A program made the position numbers and the translations under genes. From positions 930,001 to 994,000 of the forward strand of contig WAID01000013.1 in the NCBI GenBank assembly GCA_016584495.1: a DNA stretch of 64,000 bases, written 5' to 3'. The notes below the pieces were generated by a model. That model did no database searches, was not told where the DNA came from, and was given only the letters and a program-made list of their open reading frames with translations. This stretch comes from Celoporthe dispersa (taxonomy: Eukaryota; Ascomycota; Sordariomycetes; Diaporthales; Cryphonectriaceae). Below, one piece after another: positions 1-11,092 of this stretch (positions are counted from its first letter, which is position 1; the number at the start of each line of letters is the position of its first letter).

Positions 1-1715
1 GGCTATAGGCACCTGGTGGGAACTGTCCAGGCATGTACATGTTGGGCGGCATCTGAGGAGGCATGCCACCGCGGCCGCCAGCCTGAGCTGGGTAGGCGTT
101 GGGGAACTGACCCTGGCGACCTGCCTGCGCGCCAGGCATAGGCATGCCGCCGAGGTAAGGCATGCCACCGCGACCACCGGCGGCGGGGAATCCGGGCTGC
201 TGGCCATAGAAGACAGGAGGCTGCATGAACTGACCAGGCACGCCGGGCATGCCAGCCGCGGCCTGCTGCATGCGGAGCTGATTCCGGGCCTGGATGCTAG
301 CCTCGAGCTGTGACTTCCGGACATCCTTCGCTGCGCGAGAGCGACGTAGAGAGGCTTGCCGTTGATCATGCGCTGGTTCATATCGGCGACGGCCTTGGTG
401 GCATCATCCGGGTTACTGAAGCAGACGAAGCCAAAACCCTTGCTCTTGCCGAACTTCTTCTCGCCCTTCTTCTCGGTCTTCTGCTCGCCACTCTCTTCAC
501 CAGAGCCCGTGGGCTCCTCGTCCTCCTTCGTGTTCTCCTTGTCCTTCTCCTCAGGCTCCTCACCCTCGACAAAGGTGTCACGCATCACCTTGGCGGAGGT
601 GATGGGACCGTACTCAGTGAACATGGTGCGCAGCTTCTCGTCGTCGACATCGTCCGACAGGTTCTTGACGTACAGGTTGACGCCCTGGTACTTGTTGGCC
701 TTCTCCTGGCGGGCGGCCTCGTACGACCTGCGCAGCTCTTCTTCGCGCTCGTGCTTCTTCTGAGCACGACCAACGTAGATATCCTGACCCTTGAAGTCGT
801 TGCCGTTGAGCTCCTCGACAGCCTTGGCAGCAGCCTCGTGAGAGATGAAGTTGACGAAACCGAAGCCACGGTTCTTGCCGCTCTCCTGGTCGCGAGCCAG
901 AGAGGAGGAAGTGATGTCGCCGTACTTGACGAACAGGTCGCGGAACTCCTCGTCAGAAGTATCAGGGTTGATGTTCTTGACATAGACATTGGTGAAGTTG
1001 GCCTTCATCTCCTCGAACTTGCTCTGACGGTCCTTCTTCGGGATGTGGTGGCCGACATAGACCTTCTTCTCGTTCAGAAGCATGCCGTTAACATGCTTGA
1101 TGGCCTGCGATGCAGCCTCATCGGTCTCGTAGTGAACGAATCCGTAGCCCTTCGAGTTGCCGTTCTCGTCCTGGGCGACCTTGCAGCTGAGAATGTTGCC
1201 GAAGGCAGCGAAGGTGTCGTGGAGAGCCTTGTTGTCGATGGCGACGTCGAGGTTCTTGATGAAGACATTGCCAGCACCGGTCTTGCGCAGGGCGGGGTCG
1301 CGCTGGGACCACATGATGCGGCAGGGACGACCCTTGATGATGGTGTAGTTGAGCTCCTCAAGGGCCTTCTCACCATCGCTGGTGGTATTGTAGTTGACGT
1401 AGGCATATCCGAGGGAACGACGGGTGACGGCATCACGGCAGACACGGATGGAGGCGACGGGGCCAATCTGAGAGAAGAGCTCGAAGAGCATGGCCTCAGT
1501 GACGGAGGGGTCAAGCTCACCAACATAGAGGGAAGCGGAGGAGGCATGGTTCGGGGCAGCAGAGCTGGGGTGGGGCCAGACTCGTCACCAGTGAACTCGC
1601 TGGGGGCGACAGAGGTGTTGATGTTGGCGGGGGCCTTGTCGGAGCCGTTGAGATTGGTGTTGCCGAGGTCAGCAGCGAGCTGATCAACAGCACCAGCGGG
1701 AACGGGAGCGGCCAT
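1..1715 (-). CDS. pab1: Polyadenylate-binding protein (Pab1), 5' part, truncated by window edge
   Basis: Binds mRNA poly(A) tails and links them to eIF4G and deadenylases in the cytoplasm. The start is the ATG at 1715-1713, opening MAAPVPAGAVDQLAADLG. Four RRMs follow in order: RRM1 about 1540-1320 (SLYVGEL), RRM2 about 1275-1050 (NVFIKNLD), RRM3 about 995-770 (NVYVKNIN), RRM4 about 680-330 (NLYVKNLS). RRM4 carries a charged Glu/Lys-rich insert of about 45 residues before its RNP1 (GKSKGFGFVCF). After it the Gly/Met/Pro/Gln-rich linker starts; the C-terminal MLLE domain lies outside the window. Two single-base gaps break the frame: one in a C run (plus-strand G run at about 1567-1570, after GPTP) and one at about 328-330, where QRKDVRKSQ needs one more A. 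In an essential gene these are most likely sequence errors. The family call is certain; the exact N-terminal reading is slightly less so. Confidence 0.95.
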
Positions 1716-1744
1716 TGCGATACGTGGAGATGCGCTTTGCGACA

Positions 1745-1938
1745 CTACAGGCGACGCGCACGAAATTGTCAGCAGATCGTTGTCAGGGCGATCCACGATA
1801 GAGGGAGGGTGCAGGTAGGGCTGGTTGATCGCGGTGTGAAGGGGAGAGGGTTGCTGTAGCGCAAGGTGTCTGTCTGAGGGGCTGGTGGTGGGCGTCGGGA
1901 TGGTTGGTGGTCTCACGACGACAAACGAGTGAACACAC
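1745..1938 (-). other. Possible 5'UTR intron of pab1
   Basis: On the minus strand a donor GTGTGT (1938-1933) and a branch-like CTGAC followed by the acceptor CCTGTAG (ending at 1745) frame 194 nt just upstream of the start codon. If it is spliced, the start codon lies about 30 nt into the second exon. The call rests on splice-signal shape only. Confidence 0.3.
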
Positions 1939-2226
1939 CTGAGAAACGGAGTTTCTAGTAGAGTTCGTGCGGTGAGCGGCGAACTGTGGGTGACTGGGGG
2001 ATGACCTGAGTAGAGGCTTGCTTGTGACTGTCGAGGCAACAAAGCAAACCAGCGGGGTCAAAAGGAAACGGTTTGATTCGACAACCTTTCGAAATCGGAG
2101 CCGGTGGGTCCTGATTGATGCTGGAGGATCAAAGCAGGGAAACAAGACAAGAGAAAATGGGTTCTCTCGGCTTGATGATGATGATGATGAAGGGTGAGGG
2201 CGGAGTGTTGGGTCTTGTTGTCGTGA

Positions 2227-2522
2227 TTTTTGTAGGTTAGGTTGGTGATGGTTTCCAAGGACTGAACCTGGTGGTTTTTTTTTGGCTGGATTTTCAAATT
2301 TTTTTTGTGTGATTTTTCTGATAGAAAAAGTTGGCGAGAACAGGACTCATGTACGATAGAAATCGCACGCTGGGAATCTGAAGCTCGCACGAACCTTGGG
2401 GGTGGGTGATGCCTGGGGATAAGTTCGTTGTTGTTGGTGGGAGGGAGAAAAGAGAGGAGGAAGGAAGGCGGCGGCGCATTTGATCTTTTTTTTTTTTGTC
2501 CTTCTTCCTGCTGAAGTTTTTT
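2227..2522 (-). promoter_or_regulatory. Oligo(A)-rich tract in the pab1 leader/promoter
   Basis: On the minus (pab1) strand there are A runs of 5 (2227-2231), 9 (2275-2283), 4 (2291-2294), 8 (2299-2306) and 5 (2313-2317) within 91 nt. Farther upstream are runs of 12 (2486-2497) and 6 (2517-2522). In animals, PABP mRNA carries an A-rich 5'UTR element bound by PABP itself to repress its translation, and yeast PAB1 mRNA also has leader oligo(A). Whether this tract is transcribed is inferred from its position 510-810 nt upstream of the ATG, not shown. Confidence 0.5.
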
Positions 2523-3685
2523 CTGCGCTGCAAATTCCTAGCAGCCGCGATTCCGCACTAGCTAGCGGATACCGAAGTACTCAACCGCGTCAGGGTCACA
2601 GGGGACAAAGTGGATCCGTGACCAGCCCTAGATACTTTGGTATGTCACTAAAGGGGCTAAAGGATTCAGGCATCTTGGTTGGAAAGTATAAACACAAACG
2701 CTGTCTTTAATAAAATCTAGATCTTTTTTTTTTTCACCCTCTCCCATCACCACTGTCTCAAGGTAGAAGAGATAGAGCAGGTGAGTGCTTTGTCCCTTTG
2801 TTTGAGGAGCGGTCCTTGCATGTTGCATGTACCTTGCACGGTACAAGACCTATCACCTCCTATCCCTGGTTGTCCCTTCAGTTTTAGATGCTGGCTGAGA
2901 ACAGGAGCAGCAGCCAACCACTGATGGATAGAGCAGTCATACCCAGACATGGAGGCAAGATCAAGTCAGGGCTTACTAGAGAAGTCACGATTCAGAGGAC
3001 GGACATGATGGCAGTGACTCCTTCGTATCCAGTACTAAGCACTGGCAACAGCCTACTGAGGTTGTCATACAAACAAGGTTTATGTAGCAAAGCATGCTGA
3101 TTCACATAACGGTAAGAGTTTAATTGACCGTTCCCTCCGCACACCGCGTTTCAGCGTGCCTGCACTCAGGATGCGGATGCGTGTCACTTGGGAGCCCCAC
3201 TAGCGGAGTTCTTATCGTTTATCAGAGTCGAGCTCAGGTTTGGAGGGGCAGAAGGCGGGGTTACATGGTGGTACCTCACCATGCTCGCCTATCTTCAGAG
3301 GGTAAAGCCCCTGGGAGTGAAGGGGCCACAGCGGCCTTGTGGGTACCTGCCCTACCACCAAGCTGACTAAAATCATCACTGGGGACTGAACTTTCCAGAA
3401 GGTACATGGTAAGCACCTGGTATCGATAGCCGCTGGGCCGCGCAGGTGGTTGACAACAACCTGCGCCGCCATCACTCATCACTTGCTCACCTGCCAGCGC
3501 ATCAGCACAGCAGCTTTTTGTACGAAACTTTTCAGAACCTGCACAGTCTTCAACTGACTACGGCACCAGGACACCTCCCTTCTCGTTCAGACCCGTTCTC
3601 TGAAAGCCCCCGACGCCCCTGATATTCCTCGAGCGACCACAATCCTCAATGTGCTGGCCGTGAGGACCAGCCCTCCGCCGCCACA

Positions 3686-6600
3686 ATGTCCTTCCCGACT
3701 TTCTCCGGAAGTTCAAGGCGGCCGCGAAATGTCAATATGAGCGGCCAGAAGAACCTGAACCCCTTCGCTGCCGCGTCATGGACACCCTCGTCCTCCTCGA
3801 ATGCCTCCAAAACAGTAGCCGACGCACAGGCCGAGCGTCGCCAGCGTCAGCAGGAGAGAGCAAGACTAAGAGCTGCCGAATCAATCCAGCGTACATGGCG
3901 GGGGCATAGGGTCAGGAGGGACTTGAGAGACGAGCAGCGCCAGTCGCTCGACAGGCTCTACGATGGCGCTTCCCACTCCGGCCCTGCTGTCAGGTCTTCG
4001 CAAGCCCTGCCTGCGGTTGTGGCATCTCTTGACCCCTTGCGATCGGATGACCAGGCAAGGCTGGAGCGATTTGCCACGGATCTGGCGGACTCCGGCTGCT
4101 CAGCCCTTGCCGTGGCACGACCATCCCAAATAAGGCGGCTGACATCACAATTACTTGCACTCTTGAAAAGGTAAATATATGATTTGGGCCCCAAGTAGAG
4201 AGTTTAGTGTGCATCCGCCTAGCTGACAGAATGATAGGCTAGGCAACGACGACGTACCGCGCTCACTGTTGATCCCACTGATATCGATCTGGCGTTCGGA
4301 CTACAAGACTATACAAGACAGTCTGGATGCTCTCTACAGTGTTGTTGGGTCGTATTGCCGTAATGGGAAGAGCAGGGACGCGGCAGGTCTGGGGCTATTG
4401 GGAGAAGCGATTCTGGTCCCGTTGTCAAAGGATCCCAGCTTGCGTGCTCCTAGAGCATTTGCACTGAGCTTCCTAACACAGCCAGATCTGCTGCTGTTCG
4501 AGGCAAATGTTGCTGAATTTGCACAAAGCATCAATGTGGAAAGAATCTCAGCAGCCATTGTCGAGGCATATACAACAGGGCTGGCATCCTCCCAGACGCC
4601 CAACGCCCGGCTGTGGCTGCTTGCACACTTCATCGCATTGGGTAACGGCAAGCAGGATATGTCTTTTGGTTCTTCCTACTTGAACGCAATGTACATCCAG
4701 CTCTCGAGTCTGCATCTAGAGTTGAAGCGGCACCACGTCGGCCCGGCATCAGCAACCCCATCGGCAGCAGCAGCAGCAAATACATCCACGGATTCTAAGA
4801 AGCGACTCCCACCTTATATAGAAAAGGCGATCGGATCCCTGGTCGAGCGAGATGAGATCTCTCAGATCCTAGAGAAGTTCACCGCGTAAGTCGAACCACT
4901 AGTCACAATTGCCGACGGCGCAGGCTGTTGCTGACTATTTCTAGGAACTTTGCAAGTTCTTCTCTGGAGGAGCACAACCAGGGCAGTCTTCTAGCAGCCT
5001 ACATCCTCACCTTGATAAGGTGTTTCCCAACCCTCGGAGATGACATTCGTATGAAGCTTTACATGGCCAGTGTGCCCTCGGAGTCGGGCCACTCAAACTC
5101 GGTCAAGTTCTTCTGGGATGCAATGGTAGAGACCGACATCTTCACGCTCATACGGTCCGATGAGCGAGGGGACACCCTGGCCTTGCTCAAGCGCCAAGAT
5201 CCCAAACAGTCGAATGCTATCACGGATGACTCGCTGTGGGATCGCGAATGGCGGGCAATACTGCTCTTCCTCGAACTATACGTTTTTGTTCTCAGGCTCA
5301 CTGATGACGAGGACTTTACCTATCCTTGGGCATCTGCAGGATTCCACACAGGGCCGACGTCAAGACTGCGGCAATGCATGCTGACCCTCGCTGAACTGAA
5401 AGGACTTTCACTGTTCCTGAGGAACCTCGCCTTCACACTGTATTATAATGAAAACGAGCTTCAAAGACATGGGGGCAGGCTCATGCAGTCTGCTGCACCA
5501 AACACTACTGTGGACAACCTTTTCAGTCCATCCACACAGGACACGCCGCAGAAACGGAAGACACAGGGCACATACAATGTCATTTCTGGCGTTGATTTTG
5601 ACACATTTAGAAGCACAATCACGGCAGCTATGCGCATGGTCTATGAGCGTGACTCCCGCCGGCAATTCCTACCCAGAGATCATTGGTTGATGACCTCAAG
5701 GTTTGACATGCAGAACTTCATGGACAATGTCGTCATGGAGGTTGAGAGACAGCGCCAACTCCGCGAAGAGGGCCCTGATGAGGACGACGTGGACATGGAT
5801 GGAGATGAAGACGAAGACACCCAGGACAGTTTTGGGCGGCTGCCAACAGGCTACACATCACAAGCCCTCCGTATTGAGAGACTCAGGGCGGCACACAAGA
5901 AGGAACAGCGTAGGAGGTTGCTCGCTGCTGTTGGGCCGAAACTCGAGATACTACGCAATATGCCCTTCATCATACCCTTTGATGTCAGGGTAAAAGTTTT
6001 CCGCAAGCTCGTCATTGTGGACAAGACAAGGCGGCGAAATGGCATGCTGGAAGCAGATCGATGGCGGATACAAGTCTTACATGACCTGATAGATCCCGTT
6101 CGAGCCAGGGACAGGCTTGAGAGGCATCACGCCAAGGTTCGCCGAGGCAAGGTCTTTGAAGACGCCTTTGCGCAATTTTACCAGCTACGGGATGGGCTGA
6201 AAGAGCCCATCCAGATCACATTTGTTGATCAATTCGACATCCCAGAGGCAGGCATTGATGGTGGGGGTGTGACAAAAGAATTCCTGACAAGTGTCACCAA
6301 GGAGGCCTTTACCGACGACTTCAGCCTCTTCATTGCCAACAGCAAGAGTGCACTGTATCCTAACCCCTGCGCCCTGGACCAGCGCCAGGAGAAACTCAGA
6401 GAGGCCGGCACAAGGCCAGATTCAGAAGGCTGGAGGGACGATGTCTTAGACATACTCGCGCAATACGAGTTTCTTGGGCGCATCATTGGCAAGTGCCTCT
6501 ACGAAGGTATCCTCATCGATGTTGTCTTTGCTGGTTTCTTCCTGCTCAAGTGGGCGGCGGCCGCATCCGACGCAGGCTACCGAGCTAACATCAACGACTT

Positions 6601-7306
6601 GAGAGAGTTCGACGAAGAACTCTACAACGGTATGATGAGGCTCAAAAACTACCCTGGCGACGTCTCAGAGCTGGGCCTGGACTTCACCATCGAAGACCAG
6701 ATCTCCCTGCCCAACGAGCCCATGCGGATTGCTACACGCCAGCTCCTACCCAACGGGGACCAAACCGCCGTCACAAACGAGAACAAGCTGCTCTACGTCA
6801 ACTACGTTGCCCGCCACCGCCTGGTCGCGCAGCCCTTCGCCGTAACCCGCGCGTTCCTGACCGGGCTCGGGACCATCATTGAACCCGCCTGGCTGAGCAT
6901 GTTCAACCAATCTGAGCTGCAGCGACTCGTGGGTGGCGACTCGACCGACATCGACATCGAGGACCTCCGCCGCAACACGATCTACTCGGGCCTATACGAC
7001 CCCGGCGACGAGGGTCTGGAGCACCCGACCATCCAGATGTTCTGGGAGGTCATGCAGAGCCTGGAGGACTCGCAGCGCCGCGACGTGCTCAAGTACGTGA
7101 CGTCGACCCCGCGGGCGCCTCTGCTTGGGTTCAGCCAGCTGAGCCCGCGGTTCAGCATTCGCGACGGCGGCAGGGATACCACGCGGCTCCCGAGCGCCAG
7201 CACGTGCGTGAACTTGCTGAAGCTACCGACATATGACTCGGCGCAGCTGCTGAGGGAGAAGCTGCTGTACGCAGTCAGTTCTGGGGCTGGCTTCGATCTG
7301 AGCTGA
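3686..7306 (+). CDS. hul5: HECT-type E3 ubiquitin ligase, Hul5/UBE3C-like
   Basis: Predicted ubiquitin ligase that extends chains on proteasome-bound and misfolded substrates; the Hul5/UBE3C family works with the 26S proteasome. Three exons: 3686-4170, 4238-4885 and 4945-7306, with introns of 67 and 59 nt (GTAAAT..TAG, GTAAGT..TAG). They give 1164 aa, the usual size for filamentous fungi. An IQ-like helix (AAESIQRTWRGHRVRRDL) lies near residues 63-80, a family hallmark. An acidic stretch (DEDDVDMDGDEDEDTQD) precedes the C-terminal HECT domain, which fills roughly the last 370 residues (PIQITFVDQFDIPEAGIDGGG onwards). The thioester cysteine is about Cys1132 in STCVNLLKLP. The ATG at 3686 opens MSFPTFSGSSRRPRNVN, typical of this family. 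This is one of the few long genes here with an unbroken frame. Confidence 0.93.
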
Positions 7307-8139
7307 GAGTTTGAACGATGGCGTCGCGGCCGGTGAGAGTGGCAAAGATGATAGCCGCCGTTGGCATCTGATAAGTTCGGAGAACGGGGAGGACGGGCCA
7401 GCCATCATTTCTACATCACAAATATCCATCCCACGGCCGAGTCTCCCTCCTCAAATCTTTTTTAGAGCCATACGGTTGATGAAATAGAATGAGATTGAGT
7501 ATTCAATTGGCAATTGCTGGTGAGGGCAAGGCACCACCAAATCCCCTTGCGCCCGGCCTGGTCTCATCTTGACTGGTGCTTCCCAGCAAGGAGGCCAGCC
7601 TACCTGTGCATCTCTCAGACCACGAATCTTAACGGCCAAGTTTCGAATTGCTAGTCGTGACTCGAATGTTCTCAGGCACCCAAAAGCTCAACATCTCTCG
7701 CTAAGAAGGGGGGTTGGGTTCCCTTGATCCTTGCGAGTATTCGATATTGACGAAGTCTCTCCTTGATGGTTTGAAGCTACTCGGGAATTGGTGAGGGCCC
7801 GAGTTTCATGGCCGATCGACGCAGGGGACACCGCCACGCCTCACAGTGGGTGAGACAGGAAACAAAGTTTTGCGCCGGGTGGCCAGTTGCCGTACGGAGG
7901 CATGAAAGAGCTTGCTTCATATTTAATAGACATACTTCTCTGGCTTGATTCACCTCTCGCAGCGATGGGCTCTTTAGTTTTAGGGCGCTTTTTATTTATA
8001 TATTAATTCACGACTTGGGTCTGTAGTTTCCGCGAGAAGAAATCTTCCTGGGCTGACCTTTCGACGCCGATTCGAGCCTACGATATTCCCCCTTCCTTTC
8101 TTTGCTCTGTATCTGGATTTTCTTTTTCTCTTTGCAAAG
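7307..8139. other. Intergenic: hul5 3' region and promoter of the small secreted-protein gene
   Basis: No coding sequence is supported. A TATATA box at 7997-8002 lies 138 nt before the ATG at 8140 in an AT-rich patch, and is a plausible core promoter for the downstream gene. The rest has no visible structure. Confidence 0.5.
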
Positions 8140-8578
8140 ATGGAATACTTGCTGGCTCTCATACTCTCCCTCGTCGGCCTCACAATGGCCGCGCCAACCC
8201 TCGAGTACCGTCAGGCGTCCAACACAACAACCACAGCAGGCACCACGACGCAGCTGACCTTCCAGGGCGCGGGGGCCTCGTTCACAGTGAACGCTCCTCT
8301 CGACGGGAGCACATTCCAGATCCGTACGTTCCCAGCGCCAACGAAACCACCTCTTCCGTCCTCGGGTGGGAGAATAAGACCAAAACAAAGCCCTGCTGAC
8401 ATTTTATTGTGTGCGGCCTGTAGCCAACCCCATCTCGGTCGACACAATCGCACAGGTCGGCGCAGGCAACTGCGCGTTCATGGGTGTCGACGGTGTCAAG
8501 CTGACGGTGGTGGGAACGGACAATGGGGCGACGATCGCGCCGCCGCAGACTGTCGTGAGCGGTAGCTGTTCGGCGTGA
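8140..8578 (+). CDS. Small secreted protein, two mature cysteines
   Basis: Two exons, 8140-8323 and 8424-8578. The 100-nt intron (GTACGT..TGTAG) is phase 1 and joins FQI to PNPISVD. The product is 112 aa. Residues 1-18 form a clear signal peptide (MEYLLALILSLVGLTMAA) and the mature chain begins around APTLEYRQ. The mature protein is Thr/Gly/Val-rich with only two Cys, in GNCAFMG and in the last residues GSCSA, which could form one disulfide. The short alternating hydrophobic strands suggest a small beta-sandwich. I do not recognise the family; size, secretion and context would fit a wall-associated or effector-like secreted protein, but that is inference. It converges with the GH125 gene across 248 nt of T- and A-rich sequence. 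Confidence 0.75.
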
Positions 8579-8826
8579 TTGTAGCGCATCCGGCGTCAGT
8601 CGAGAGAATAGAAAGGGAACAGCAGGCTGTTCTTGGGATCGGCAAAGAGGAAGGGTCTAGGCTTGTTTTGGTTTTTTTGTTTCTTTTGTTTCTTTCTCTT
8701 TTTGATACCCTTTTTTTTTTTTTCGGTGCTGGGGGGGTTTCTTAAGAAAAAGAGAAGAAAAAAAAAGCATTTCCACAAAACTTCGTGGGGGTGGTTTTTC
8801 CCACTTTGAACTTGATCATGCCGTCT

Positions 8827-11092
8827 TCATTTCGGCTTGTCGCCTTGGAAGCTCGTCTTGAGGATATGCGGCTTCCTCTCCTTCAGATCCAGGATCATCT
8901 GCCCAAAGAGCCCATTGGCCCACGAGAACCAGCTCCGGGTCCACACGTCCTGGTTGTGCACGTTGACGCTCTCGTGGATCAGACCCAGGCCGGCGGTGGA
9001 GGAGAGGATCTGGGACAGCATGTCCTTGATCTCGCTGTCGTCGTCGGTGGTCATGATGCCGACGACCAGGGACATAGGCCAGACCATGCCGGGCCCGATG
9101 TGTGGGCCGCCTGTGCCGTTGATGACGGGGCCGTGGTCGTAGTACGGGTTGGCGTGGGAGAGGATGAACTTGCGGGTTGCGCGGTAGATCGGGTCGGTGC
9201 GGGCGAGGTAGCCTGTCAGGGGAGAGGAGAGGAGGGACGGGAGGTTGGCGTCGTCCTGTTGGATGGGTGAGTGAGTGTTTGCCATAGTCCAAGTGTTCCA
9301 TTCCATGAGAATGTCGTCGAGGAGTGAGATTTTTTTTTTGGGAGAGGGGGGGGGGGTAGTTGTCTCATACGTACCATGACGCTGCTCGATGCGAAACCAT
9401 CGACCTCATAGGCGAGGATTTCACCAAAATCCGGATGGACGATCTTGCCGTGCTTTTCAATACCCTTTCGGATCTCTTTTGCAATACGACGCATCCTCTC
9501 CGTCACACTCTCGTCGTTGTTCTCGCCAGCATCTTCGTTTTCTTCTTCCTCCTCCTCCTCCTCCTCCTCTTCATCGGCCAACACGCCTTGATGTTTTTCC
9601 TGGGTCTCCGCCGCCGCCGCCGCAGCAGCCGCCAGCCGGTCCTCCTCTTTCTCAACCTTGGCCATGATCTCTGCACACAGCTCGAGATACTTGACGATCA
9701 TCATGTTGGCCGGGATCAGGAACTGATACGTGGTGGCATCGTCGCTGGGCCTGAACCCGCTCCGGACCAGACCCGTGCCGCCCCTGACAGGGCTCCCATT
9801 GCCCCGGTTGGCCAATGTCTCAGTCGGCACCGAAGAGACCCTCTCGAAGCGGTATGGGCTGTCCGGCACCTTTCCGTCCTCGCTATACGTCGGCATGCGC
9901 ATCTCCTCAGCTGTGTCCAGAATCGTAATCACTGCATCCATCCACCCATCCGCACCACTCTTCCTCGGACCCTTCCTCCTCCTCCTCCCACCGCCACCGC
10001 CACCGCTCTTTCTCTTTCCTGTTGCCCGGAAGCCAGACTTGCTCGCCTCGACAAAGAACCCCGTGTCCTTGGTCCGGCTGAAGTAGTCCCAGCTCAGCTG
10101 CAGGAACGCGGCCAGGCTGTCCAGCTCATATTTGCACTCGAAGACCACCTCGGGCTTGTACGGCGGCCAGACGAGGTCATGCCTGTTGCCGTCGTTGCCA
10201 GGCGCCATCTCGGCCTCGACGGGTGGCTGAAAGGCGTTGCAGTGGGGCGAGGCGAGGATGTAGCGCGCCTGGAGGTTGATGGCGCCGCGGAAGAGGGAGG
10301 CGAGCCTCGAGGAGGAGGGCGGCCGGTTCTTGGCGGAGGATGCGTCTTTGGAGGAGGAGGAAGGCGGCGGCTGGGGTGGTCCGAGCAGGCTCACATAGCT
10401 CTGGAGCTGGTTGGCCGAGTCGCGGAGCCACATGGCGTGGATATCACCCGTTGTGATAAAGGTCAGCTACAGGAAAAGTCCCACAAGAGAGTCAGCTCAT
10501 TGTGCAATGTAGAGAGCCCCTTCCTCGTCCTCCTTTTTTTTTTTTTTTTGCCCTCTCTCTTTTCATCACGCACCTCTTCGTTCACATTGGTGTTGGAGAC
10601 CCCCGTCCAGGTGACAGAGGTATCCAGCGTGTTCGGAAAACAATTCTCAAACAGCCTAAACAGGTCCGGGTCCCTGATCGTCTTGTTCATCTCGACAATC
10701 ACCGCCTCGACCTCGGGAATCACCACCTTCCTACACTCGCCCGCCGGCCTCTGGTAAGGTAGATCATACCGCCCACCAGTCGACGGCCCGTGTCGCTGCG
10801 CGGCGTACCGCCCATACTCGGGACAGTTCTCGTGCGTCGAGACGGACACGATGGTGCCCGAGGCCTCTTCATACACATAGGAGGGCGGCGGTGCGGCATC
10901 CAGCACCTCGGCGATGATGTCCGCCTCGCGCAGGAGGTTCCGGGAGGTGCACAGGACGCCGTAGAGAACCAGGGCCACGACGAAGGTGGTCAGGGTCTGC
11001 TGGCGAGACCTCCACATGGCGCGCCTTGGGGAGTTGGCCAGGCCGCCGGGGATGAGGATGCCGTGGGCGGACTGGATCCTGACTCTCTTCAT
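8827..11092 (-). CDS. GH125 exo-alpha-1,6-mannosidase family protein (Mug157-like, type II membrane)
   Basis: Predicted alpha-mannosidase of family GH125 (formerly DUF1237, Mug157), probably acting on mannans or N-glycans in the secretory pathway. Three exons: 11092-10574, 10466-9375 and 9255-8827. Both introns are phase 0 (GTGCGT..TGTAG, GTACGT..AACAG). The product is 679 aa. A short basic N-terminus precedes a membrane anchor near residues 30-50 (TLTTFVVALVLYGVLC), giving a type II topology. Family motifs are GDIHAMWLRDSANQ (about 180-193), VWPMSLVVG (about 595) and HESVN with Glu632, which I take to be a catalytic acid. Exon 2 holds low-complexity inserts: Gly6/Arg4, Ala9 and a long Glu run from a GAG microsatellite (9540-9572). 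These are probably surface loops. The frame is intact across the gene. Confidence 0.9.
9536..9640. repeat. Codon microsatellites inside the GH125 gene
   Basis: The plus strand shows (TCC/TCT)n at about 9540-9572 and (GCC)n at about 9609-9630. On the coding strand these are runs of Glu and Ala codons. They are low-complexity insertions in one exon and good candidates for length polymorphism. Confidence 0.7.

Larger units (their letters stand above)
1716..3685. other. Divergent promoter region between pab1 and hul5
   Basis: There is no convincing coding sequence here. The part nearest pab1 (1716 to about 2530) looks like a long pab1 leader: C/A-rich on the minus strand, with oligo(A) runs and an (ATC)n tract at about 2173-2190. 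The middle (2540-3500) holds only short ORFs of under 90 codons with no recognisable motif. The last 180 bases are the hul5 leader. Confidence 0.6.

Noticed and set aside
310..1683. 457-codon open frame on the plus strand opposite pab1
   Set aside because: It lies wholly antisense to conserved RRM coding sequence. Strong codon bias (C/G third positions) removes antisense stops; its product is Leu/Val-rich without any domain.
9360..10757. 465-codon plus-strand open frame opposite the GH125 gene
   Set aside because: It is antisense to conserved GH125 exons and spans its introns; the low-complexity Leu/Arg composition comes from the codon microsatellites.
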